Positions 1 to 5,926 of a stretch of DNA of 5,926 nucleotides are shown here, one piece after another (position 1 is the stretch's first letter; every line of letters begins with the position of its first letter). Location: NCBI GenBank assembly GCA_030042795.1, contig JASHYZ010000421.1, positions 1 through 5,926 of the forward strand. The letters run 5' to 3'. This DNA is from Terriglobia bacterium. Lineage in GTDB: Bacteria > Acidobacteriota > Terriglobia > UBA7540. Below the pieces are notes generated by a model. It ran no database searches. It saw nothing but the letters and a program-made list of their open reading frames with translations, and was not told where the DNA came from. Made by a program: the position numbers and the translations under genes.

Positions 1-326
1 GGAAGAGTAATGAGCTTGATTTCATCGCCGACTTTAGCGCGTCAGCGCCACGATGTTATTGATGGGCAAAGGCTTATGGGATGTCAAATGGCCAAAACAA
101 ATTCCCGCAAAAACGGTCCAAAATCGGGCCCTGAACGAACCTCAATAAACCCAAGCTCGATCTGCCATGAATCACACAAGTCCTGTAGAATCAGCGAGCG
201 TTTTATGGGTCATAATGGACCAGTGTGGAATCAGGTACGCACATGGTCCCCGACTCGGCCACCGGCCGCATGTAGAGCCTGAGCCAAACAGTGAAATTCC
301 TGATTGACGGCACAGCACCAGCGTAC
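1..326. other. Left-end region with no supportable gene
   Basis: I see no convincing gene here. The open frames on both strands have low-complexity, family-less translations and no good ribosome binding sites. The only structure I can point to is an imperfect inverted repeat: GGACCA (217-222) pairs with TGGTCC (244-249), and TGTG (224-227) pairs with CACA (240-243) with one bulged G. It could be a degraded mobile-element end or a small hairpin, but I cannot identify it. The segment could also be the far edge of a gene lying to the left. Confidence 0.5.
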
Positions 327-348
327 ATGCCGTATTGACGTACGGCAT
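327..348. promoter_or_regulatory. Perfect 8-bp inverted repeat, probable VapB(C) operator
   Basis: ATGCCGTA (327-334) and TACGGCAT (341-348) are perfect reverse complements separated by six bases, TTGACG. Those six bases are the proposed -35 box of the vapBC promoter. VapB-type antitoxins are known to bind palindromes over their own promoters, alone or in complex with VapC, so this is the natural candidate for the autoregulatory operator. The repeat is seen directly; the protein that binds it is inferred. Confidence 0.7.
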
Positions 349-363
349 TCCGGACGCTAGAAT
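335..363 (+). promoter_or_regulatory. Sigma70-type promoter of vapBC
   Basis: TTGACG (335-340, 5 of 6 to consensus) is followed after exactly 17 bases by TAGAAT (358-363, 5 of 6). Transcription would begin near 370, about 15 bases before the ATG at 385. That leaves room for the purine-rich ribosome site at 372-380 and argues against the upstream ATG at 370 as the start. The -35 box lies in the spacer of an 8-bp inverted repeat, so repressor binding would cover it. Confidence 0.7.
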
Positions 364-384
364 CGGCACATGGGAAAGGAACAG

Positions 385-579
385 ATGCGAAAGCTGACCG
401 TGATGGTTCCGGAGGAGCTGTTGCAAAAGGCGACACGGGCCACGCGGAGCGGCGTGACCCCCACGGTCCGCATGGGCTTGAGATTGCTCGCAGCGCGCGA
501 CGCGTACGCCCGCCTCCGCCGCCTGCGCGGGAAGGCGAAGTTCAGCATGCCGTGGCAGGAGATCAGGGGAGCAGAGTGA
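385..579 (+). CDS. vapB: VapB-type ribbon-helix-helix antitoxin
   Basis: This encodes a 64-aa protein that looks like a VapB antitoxin. The N-terminus (residues 2-8, KLTVMVP) fits the DNA-binding beta strand of a ribbon-helix-helix fold. Helices follow at about 9-20 and 24-38 (TPTVRMGLRLLAAR), and then a basic, extended C-terminal tail that would wrap around the toxin. I chose the ATG at 385 because GGGAAAGGA (372-380) is a good Shine-Dalgarno site and the promoter's expected transcription start is near 370. The ATG at 370 would be leaderless and adds only five residues. The TGA stop overlaps the GTG start of the PIN toxin gene by four bases (GTGA), which is the standard coupled antitoxin-toxin arrangement. 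By family knowledge it neutralises VapC and represses its own operon. Confidence 0.85.
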   Translation: MRKLTVMVPEELLQKATRATRSGVTPTVRMGLRLLAARDAYARLRRLRGKAKFSMPWQEIRGAE

Positions 580-971
580 TTTGCGCCGATTCCAGCAGCA
601 TGGTGGCCTACTTTCGGGGAGAACCGGGGCGGGACGTCGAACTCATTGACCAGGCCCTGGCCGACGCTCTGCTCGTGCTTGCCCCGGCCTCAGTTGCCGA
701 ATTGCTTAGCTATCCGGACCTGAGCCCGGCGCTGGAAAAGTCGCTGCTCGAGATTATTCAACTGGAGATCACAAAGGGTTATTGGGAGCGCGTGGGGAAA
801 CTGCGCGCGCTTCTCTTCCGCCACCGCCTTAGACCTAAACTGGCCGATTCGCTTATCGCGCAAAGCTGCCTCGACCACGACGTGCCTCTTATTACACGCG
901 ACCACGACTTCGCGGGCTTTCGCAGACTTGCGAACTTACGCATTCTGAGGCTGGAAGAGATCCTGCAATAG
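576..971 (+). CDS. vapC: VapC-type PIN-domain ribonuclease toxin
   Basis: This encodes a 131-aa PIN-domain protein, the usual length for VapC. The four acidic residues that build the Mg2+ site appear intact: D5 in the ICADSS opening motif, E42 in SVAELL, D91 in LADSLIA and D109 in TRDHDF. A live endoribonuclease is therefore expected; VapC toxins typically cleave tRNA or rRNA, and the target here is unknown. I chose the GTG at 576 because it overlaps the antitoxin stop as GTGA, is preceded by AGGGGAG (565-571), and puts the first PIN strand at the very N-terminus. An in-frame GTG at 552 would add eight residues from inside vapB and is less likely. The gene is co-transcribed with vapB from the promoter at 335-363. 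Confidence 0.9.
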   Translation: MICADSSSMVAYFRGEPGRDVELIDQALADALLVLAPASVAELLSYPDLSPALEKSLLEIIQLEITKGYWERVGKLRALLFRHRLRPKLADSLIAQSCLDHDVPLITRDHDFAGFRRLANLRILRLEEILQ

Positions 972-1038
972 GCGGCCCCAATCTAACCGAAATGTCGGCC
1001 CTACACCCGCTGACAGGACATGTTGCGCGAAAGCTAAC

Positions 1039-1043
1039 GGAGG
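1039..1043 (+). promoter_or_regulatory. Shine-Dalgarno site fixing a TTG start
   Basis: GGAGG lies seven bases before the TTG at 1051. This is near-ideal spacing and is the main reason to accept the rare start codon for the dehydrogenase: the predicted export signal follows directly. I see no clear promoter in the 79-base gap after vapC, so read-through from vapBC remains possible. Confidence 0.75.
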
Positions 1044-1050
1044 CTCTTCC

Positions 1051-3051
<2,001 letters not shown>

Positions 3052-3060
3052 CTAACCCAA

Positions 3061-3076
3061 CAGGTTGTTGAAAAAC
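3061..3076 (+). repeat. Left terminal inverted repeat of the MITE-like element
   Basis: This 16-bp arm is perfectly complementary to 3197-3212. The match stops at exactly 3060/3213, where A faces C, which sets the outer boundary of the element. Confidence 0.85.
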
Positions 3077-3196
3077 CCGTCCCGACTGTCATTCCGAGGA
3101 GCCATAGGCGACGAGGAATCTCGTAGTTCCTTTAGTTTCAGAGCGAGATTCCTCCGCCTCGCAAGTCTCGGCGTCGGAATGACACAGTTTCGAAAT

Positions 3197-3212
3197 GTTT
3201 TTCAACAACCTG
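3197..3212 (-). repeat. Right terminal inverted repeat of the MITE-like element
   Basis: GTTTTTCAACAACCTG is the perfect reverse complement of the left arm at 3061-3076. Read on the plus strand, the T run lies at the start of the arm rather than after a stem, so the arm is not by itself a classical intrinsic terminator. Confidence 0.85.
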
Positions 3213-3452
3213 CTAACGGTCGTCATCCTGCTGGTTGCCGGTGCCGATTGCCGAATGTGAGCCTGGGCTCAATCATGTATGTAAATATGGCGCTCTGGTC
3301 CGCGATTGCATACTTGCCTGTGGCGAGGTCCTCCAGGCTCGCCAGCTCACACTTCACTGGTTGTTCGGAAGTTTGCGATAACGCCGATTGGGATAAACAA
3401 TCACCCGTTATTTCATCGGCCGGCTGCTCCCAATAGCCGCATTCGGGATCGA
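3213..3452. other. Non-coding gap between the repeat element and the antidote gene
   Basis: I see no supportable gene here. The segment has two small inverted repeats: TGAGCC-TG-GGCTCA (3258-3271), and a 7-bp stem TGGCGAG (3321-3327) with CTCGCCA (3338-3344) around a 10-base loop. Neither is followed by a T run on either strand, so I do not call a terminator. The second lies about 110 bases past the minus-strand antidote stop and could protect a 3' end, but that is only a guess. Confidence 0.45.
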
Positions 3453-3782
3453 TCAGGCCGCAGCCGCGTCGCTAGCGCGGACTTCGAGTACGGTACCTTC
3501 GACCTTCTGAAGATAGGCAATCATCTCAAAAAGGTTTCGCGCCTGGGGGTTGCCCGCAGGACCGAGCATCCGCATGAGGCTTTTCGGAGACCGGCCCAGA
3601 GCCACCCCAAGTTTAAGGAAGCCCACTGTGCCGTTGACGTATTCGCGCAGTACCACTTTTCCCGTTTCAACATCTCCGGAAACCATGCACGCGACGGCTT
3701 CGCTCAGCAGCGCGCGGCGAAAGTCGGCATTGTTTTCCAGGTCCGCTTTGACGGTGTCACTAAACTTTCGTGTGCTTAACAT
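3453..3782 (-). CDS. Addiction-module antidote (HigA-1-like antitoxin)
   Basis: This 109-aa protein matches the 'addiction module antidote protein' family that partners RelE/HigB-1 toxins. [35 protein letters not shown], quoted as residues 21-55 in pieces, is the diagnostic stretch: see FRRALL (21-26), SGDVETGK (35-42) and REYVN (46-50). A helix-turn-helix follows, [19 protein letters not shown] (61-79). The ATG at 3782 is preceded by GGGAGCGAGAG. The gene overlaps the end of the upstream toxin frame by 23 bases, so translation is probably coupled. The reading frame is intact although the toxin is broken, so it may persist as an orphan antitoxin and repressor. The C-terminus ends in an alanine-rich tail of no obvious function. 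Confidence 0.88.
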   Translation of the reverse strand: MLSTRKFSDTVKADLENNADFRRALLSEAVACMVSGDVETGKVVLREYVNGTVGFLKLGVALGRSPKSLMRMLGPAGNPQARNLFEMIAYLQKVEGTVLEVRASDAAAA

Positions 3783-4100
3783 CGTTCTCTCGCTCCCGCT
3801 TCGTCCGTTTGTAATCCTGCCAGAGGGTTTGTGCCGCTTCTATATCAGCCTGTTGCCGTTTTTTCGCGCCACCACCCAGCAGGACCACCAATTGTTCGCC
3901 GTCCTTGCCGAAATACACCCGATAGCCAGGGCCGAAGTCCAGCCGCAGCTCAAAGACGCCAGATCCTACACCCTTCACTGCCGAGAAGTTGCCAGCCTCA
4001 AGCCTGTAACCCGCGCCCTTGTCGTCGCATCGAGCTTCTCACGCCATCTCGCAAAGACGGAAATGCCCGCTGCGTTTACATATTCGAGCAGTTGCGCCAC
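3760..4100 (-). pseudogene. RelE/HigB-1-type toxin, frameshifted
   Basis: Two frames together make one toxin of the 'addiction module killer' (RelE/ParE superfamily) type. The upstream frame, from a GTG at 4100 or 4115, reads QLLEYVNAAGISVFARW...TTRARVT and ends at TGA 3975-3977. The downstream frame reads [21 protein letters not shown], then [12 protein letters not shown] and [15 protein letters not shown], and stops at 3760. The frames must be joined near 4003-4012. Compared with the family pattern as I remember it, about four residues plus one base are missing there, consistent with a 13-nt deletion. An internal GTG at 3976-3978 overlaps the upstream stop as GTGA and could restart translation of a 72-aa C-terminal part. 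The original start is uncertain, since neither GTG has a well-spaced ribosome site. An assembly error is the other explanation. Confidence 0.75.
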
Positions 4101-4107
4101 ACCCCAG

Positions 4108-4125
4108 AGTAACACATACGTTACT
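4108..4125. promoter_or_regulatory. Inverted repeat upstream of the broken toxin, candidate operator
   Basis: AGTAAC (4108-4113) and GTTACT (4120-4125) are perfect 6-bp inverted arms with a 6-base spacer. They lie just upstream of the GTG at 4100 on the minus strand. The position and form fit an antitoxin-binding operator of a TA operon, here probably bound by the antidote encoded at 3453-3782. I could not find a convincing -35/-10 pair around it. The repeat is seen; the role is inferred. Confidence 0.5.
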
Positions 4126-4210
4126 GATAGGTGGCCTTCCTGCGCGGGCTAACCCTATTCAACGATTAGGAGGTCTTTTCCTACAGGCGCGAGAAGAGCG
4201 AGAAGGGGTC

Positions 4211-4612
4211 TTATGCTCCGCCAAAGAAGACAGCCGGCGACACGTGAAAGCGCCGGCTAAGCCGCTCGATGTGATGACGGTTCAACTGGCGCTTGCCGGC
4301 GAGAATCAGAGACACTGTGCTTTCGCCGCCAAGGTCCGCCGCGATGTCCCGCTGCGAAAGGCCGTTCCGGTCGAGCAGGAATCTCAGCACGTCGGCCGGG
4401 TGCGCGTCGGGCACCGGGTAGCGCTCAGCTTCGTACCTTTCAATGAGCAGCGTCAGAAGCTCAATCGCGTCTTCCTCTTCGGGGGTCGGGTCGGGCTTCG
4501 CCGTGAGCTCGAAAAGTGCCTTGGTGTACTCCGCGAGTTCCTCGTCCGAGTGAATGATGTGAGGGGATCCCTGCTTGATCATCTCGACCGGATTCGCCAG
4601 CGCCGTGCTCAT
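4211..4612 (-). CDS. higA: HigA-type antitoxin, XRE helix-turn-helix
   Basis: This 133-aa protein is a HigA-type (COG5499-like) antitoxin and repressor. The N-terminal half is acidic and helical, with EEEDAIELLTLLIERYEAER at 45-64, and likely contacts the toxin. The C-terminal half is an XRE-type helix-turn-helix: LRFLLDRNGLSQRDIAADLG (76-95), STVSLILAGKR (98-108), and the closing helix HIERLSRRFHVSPAVFF (114-130). I chose the ATG at 4612 because it overlaps the higB stop as ATGA and has GGGGAG (4620-4625) seven bases upstream. The longer frame opens at a TTG at 4633 and lacks that context. It is the second gene of a toxin-first operon, as usual for higBA. By family knowledge it binds HigB and represses the shared promoter. 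Confidence 0.9.
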   Translation of the reverse strand: MSTALANPVEMIKQGSPHIIHSDEELAEYTKALFELTAKPDPTPEEEDAIELLTLLIERYEAERYPVPDAHPADVLRFLLDRNGLSQRDIAADLGGESTVSLILAGKRQLNRHHIERLSRRFHVSPAVFFGGA

Positions 4613-4935
4613 CGTGGAACTCCCCGATCCCAATTCGCGGGATTGTCGTACTCTTTGTGGGTCAGAAAAGACCGAATGTAGACGTGCCCCTCTGTGAGCC
4701 TGCCATCCTTCTGCCGCGAGTAGTGGATGATCGTAACCAGGCGGTAGCGGTTCTGCCGGACGTTGAAGATCACATATCCCTTCACTGCGTCGGCATCCTT
4801 AAAGACCTGCCGGACGTCCACAAAATTTTGCCAACGCGCGCCCTTCACGATCTTGTGCCACGCCGCAATCTCGTTGGCGGCATCAGGGTATTGCTTCGCG
4901 GCTCGGCTTAGGTGCTTCCCCGTGACAATGTGCAT
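4609..4935 (-). CDS. higB: HigB-family mRNA interferase toxin
   Basis: This 108-aa toxin of the HigB family should cleave mRNA on the ribosome. Family landmarks are all present: an N-terminal helix with YPDAANEIAAWHKIVKGARW (16-35), FNVRQNRYRLVTIIHY (57-72) as the central strands, and VYIRSFLTHKEYDNPANW (85-102), which includes the THxEYD motif (T92-D97). I chose the ATG at 4935, not the one at 5016. The family begins at this methionine, GGGAG (4943-4947) lies seven bases upstream, and a good promoter (4975-5003) lies inside the extra 27 codons of the longer frame. The stop overlaps the higA start by four bases. The gene looks complete and active. Confidence 0.92.
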   Translation of the reverse strand: MHIVTGKHLSRAAKQYPDAANEIAAWHKIVKGARWQNFVDVRQVFKDADAVKGYVIFNVRQNRYRLVTIIHYSRQKDGRLTEGHVYIRSFLTHKEYDNPANWDRGVPR

Positions 4936-4942
4936 GGGTTCG

Positions 4943-4947
4943 CTCCC
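4943..4947 (-). promoter_or_regulatory. Shine-Dalgarno site deciding the higB start
   Basis: Read on the minus strand, GGGAG is separated by seven bases from the ATG at 4935. With the promoter just upstream it settles the shorter higB start; an ATG at 5016 would precede the transcription start. Confidence 0.75.
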
Positions 4948-4974
4948 AGGCCACCGGAAACGTAGGCAACCTCC

Positions 4975-5003
4975 AGAATACTTTGCAAAATGAAAAGTGT
5001 AAA
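4975..5003 (-). promoter_or_regulatory. Sigma70-type promoter of higBA
   Basis: On the minus strand, TTTACA (5003-4998, 5 of 6 to consensus) is followed by exactly 17 bases and then TATTCT (4980-4975, 4 of 6). Transcription would start near 4968, giving a leader of about 33 bases. The spacer contains the palindrome TTTGCAAA (4982-4989). A second inverted repeat, GAAAT-CTC-ATTTC (5007-5019), sits just upstream of the -35 box. Either could be a HigA operator. Confidence 0.65.
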
Positions 5004-5064
5004 TCAGAAATCTCATTTCGCGGAGTAGGCACGAATGGGCCTTATCTAAAGAACTAAATTAAGA

Positions 5065-5093
5065 GTGATAATAATACTTATCAGTCTTATAGT
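5065..5093 (+). promoter_or_regulatory. Candidate promoter for the gene pair ending in scpA
   Basis: GTGATA (5065-5070, 4 of 6) is spaced 17 bases from TATAGT (5088-5093, 5 of 6) in an AT-rich stretch that stands out from its GC-rich surroundings. Transcription would start near 5100, about 50 bases before the ATG at 5152. A short hairpin, GGCAC-AAGC-GTGCC (5096-5109), lies right at the expected transcript start. The match is moderate, and AT-rich DNA gives chance hits. Confidence 0.45.
5066..5083. promoter_or_regulatory. Inverted repeat TGATAA-N6-TTATCA in the divergent region
   Basis: TGATAA (5066-5071) and TTATCA (5078-5083) are perfect 6-bp inverted arms with a 6-base spacer. They overlap the -35 box and spacer of the candidate plus-strand promoter. 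The form matches a dimeric repressor site. The binding protein is unknown; HigA or the helix-turn-helix-like product of the next gene are possible. Confidence 0.4.
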
Positions 5094-5151
5094 AAGGCAC
5101 AAGCGTGCCCTAATGCCATGAAAGTCTGATTGGTGTTATTCTTTGGTTTCT

Positions 5152-5661
5152 ATGCCCGCTAGGCCGCTTTGGCTTGACCGTCTCCAGGAGATCACCCGGC
5201 AGCTCGACTCGCCGGGTTTACCTCCTGTGCTCGACCGGCCCTGTATCGAGCTTCTTTTCGGTGTGAAGCGGCGGCAAGCCATTCGGCTGCTCGCGGCGCT
5301 CGGTGGCTACCAAAGTGGGAAGACGTTCCTGGTTCCGCGCGATGAACTGGCGCGGCGGCTAACGGAGCTGTCAAAAACCCGCACCGCGCAACTCGCTCGC
5401 GAACGCAAGGCGAGGATGGTAGAGGCGATGGTTGACGCCCAGCGCGATCTCGCCACCCGGCTTACCGAGATCCCAGCCGCCCCCGACGTTGAGACGCGCC
5501 AACCCCAGCAAATTCCGGCTACTATCCGGCTGGCCGGCCCGGGAATGCTCGAAATTCGGTTTTCGGGCGCCGAGGACCTACTGTCCCAGGTGGTGGAGCT
5601 CGCTTCGGCCGCCAGCAATGACTTCCCGGCATTTCGCAAGATCGTCGAGGGTCAGCCATGA
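5152..5661 (+). CDS. Unrecognised protein, possible DNA-binding domain, coupled to scpA
   Basis: I do not recognise this 169-aa family. Residues 29-70 (from RPCIELLFGVKRRQAIRLLA to VPRDELARRL) look like a helix-turn-helix followed by a small wing (GGYQSGKTFLVP, 51-62), as in excisionase or MerR-like domains. Residues 71-105 are charged and helical, and 110-125 are a proline-rich linker. The last 40 residues look like strands plus a helix (MLEIRFSGAEDLLSQVVELA). The start could be ATG 5152 or TTG 5143; neither has a clear ribosome site, and I prefer the ATG. The stop overlaps the scpA ATG as ATGA, so translation is probably coupled. The context suggests a role near chromosome condensation or regulation of this operon, but that is inference. 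Confidence 0.8.
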   Translation: MPARPLWLDRLQEITRQLDSPGLPPVLDRPCIELLFGVKRRQAIRLLAALGGYQSGKTFLVPRDELARRLTELSKTRTAQLARERKARMVEAMVDAQRDLATRLTEIPAAPDVETRQPQQIPATIRLAGPGMLEIRFSGAEDLLSQVVELASAASNDFPAFRKIVEGQP

Positions 5662-5926
5662 CCACGGGCGAAGACCCACCGCTTGTTTCCCTGCCCCAGT
5701 ACGAGGGCCCGCTCGACCTTCTGCTCGATCTCGTCCGCACGCACCGGTTGAACATACTCGACCTGCCTGTCGCCGAGGTCACCAGCCAGTATCTCGGTTA
5801 CCTTCGCCGGGCGCGCCAATTCAACATTGACTTGGGGGCTGACTTCATCCTGATGGCAGCAACGCTGATCCACATTAAGTCGCGAACGCTCCTCCCGCCC
5901 AGGAATGGTCCGGGACATGATGACGA
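5658..5926 (+). CDS. scpA: Segregation and condensation protein A, 5' part
   Basis: The first 89 codons of ScpA, the kleisin of the bacterial SMC-ScpAB condensin complex; the gene continues past the right edge. The family's opening is clear: LPQYEGPLDLLLDLVRTHRL (about residues 12-31), where the kleisin N-terminal domain begins that contacts the SMC neck; then NILDLPVAEVTSQYLGYL; then the highly conserved GADFILMAATLIHIKSRTLLPP motif (around 61-82). The ATG overlaps the stop of the preceding gene by four bases, and GAGGG (5647-5651) lies six bases upstream. scpB normally follows and would be expected just outside the window. Because it has no stop here, it is easily missed by simple frame scans. 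Confidence 0.95.
   Translation, partial: MTTGEDPPLVSLPQYEGPLDLLLDLVRTHRLNILDLPVAEVTSQYLGYLRRARQFNIDLGADFILMAATLIHIKSRTLLPPRNGPGHDD

Larger units (their letters stand above)
3061..3212. mobile_element. 152-bp MITE-like element with 16-bp terminal inverted repeats
   Basis: The element is bounded by CAGGTTGTTGAAAAAC (3061-3076) and its perfect reverse complement (3197-3212). Nested inside are two more perfect 11-bp inverted repeats: TGTCATTCCGA (3087-3097) with TCGGAATGACA (3174-3184), and GAGGAATCTCG (3113-3123) with CGAGATTCCTC (3144-3154). The whole unit can fold into one long, interrupted hairpin. It encodes no protein, so it would be non-autonomous. From memory, GTCATTCC...GAGGAATCTC is a widely dispersed intergenic repeat in several bacterial phyla, but I cannot count copies here. 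I found no clear target-site duplication. Lying ten bases past the dehydrogenase stop, it may also affect transcript ends. Confidence 0.75.

Noticed and set aside
370..384. Upstream ATG at 370 as the vapB start
   Set aside because: It coincides with the expected transcription start and has no ribosome site, whereas ATG 385 follows GGGAAAGGA.
3053..3217. CTAAC near both sides of the repeat element as a target-site duplication
   Set aside because: On the left it is separated from the element boundary by several bases, while on the right it abuts it, so it is not a true flanking duplication.
3065..3436. 123-aa plus-strand frame after the dehydrogenase
   Set aside because: Its first half is just the translation of the repeat element and the rest has no family character or ribosome site.
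3996..4020. Programmed ribosomal frameshift in the broken toxin
   Set aside because: The junction (GGGTTACAGG) has no slippery heptamer, and residues appear to be missing, which a frameshift event alone would not explain.
4167..4183. TAGGA-N7-TCCTA as a terminator after higA
   Set aside because: The stem is only five base pairs and no T run follows it on the minus strand.
4019..4681. 220-aa plus-strand frame
   Set aside because: It is an antisense shadow of higBA and the intergenic gap; the minus-strand genes have clear families, starts and overlaps.

Overview
The window looks like a chromosomal segment of a GC-rich, soil-type bacterium. An Acidobacteriota-like origin is my best guess: it rests on the soluble quinoprotein dehydrogenase, the many toxin-antitoxin (TA) modules, the style of the ScpA sequence and a dispersed GTCATTCC-type repeat. 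Nothing in the window proves the taxonomy.

Layout, left to right. Bases 1-326 hold no gene I can support. Bases 327-971 are a complete vapBC type II TA operon on the plus strand. It has a well-formed sigma70-type promoter (TTGACG-N17-TAGAAT) whose -35 box sits inside a perfect 8-bp inverted repeat, a likely autoregulatory operator. Bases 1051-3051 encode an exported PQQ-dependent glucose/polyol dehydrogenase of the membrane-GDH family that lacks that family's N-terminal membrane domain. Ten bases after its stop begins a 152-bp MITE-like element with 16-bp perfect terminal inverted repeats and two further nested inverted repeats. On the minus strand follow two more TA modules in toxin-antitoxin order. 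The first is a HigB-1/RelE-type toxin broken by a frameshift with an intact 'addiction module antidote' gene (3453-4100). The second is an intact higBA pair (4211-4935) with its own promoter at 4975-5003. An AT-rich divergent intergenic region then leads to an unrecognised plus-strand gene (5152-5661). Its stop overlaps the start of scpA, which runs off the right end of the window.

How the parts work together. Three chromosomal TA modules lie in 5 kb around a housekeeping gene, which looks like an accessory pocket beside a core locus (chromosome condensation, scpA). The dehydrogenase would oxidise sugars or alcohols in the periplasm using PQQ and feed electrons to the respiratory chain; no cofactor genes or partner cytochrome are visible here. 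The points most worth following up are the decayed toxin, whose upstream frame ends in a GTGA restart; the vapBC operator-promoter overlap; the nested repeat element; and the unknown gene coupled to scpA.
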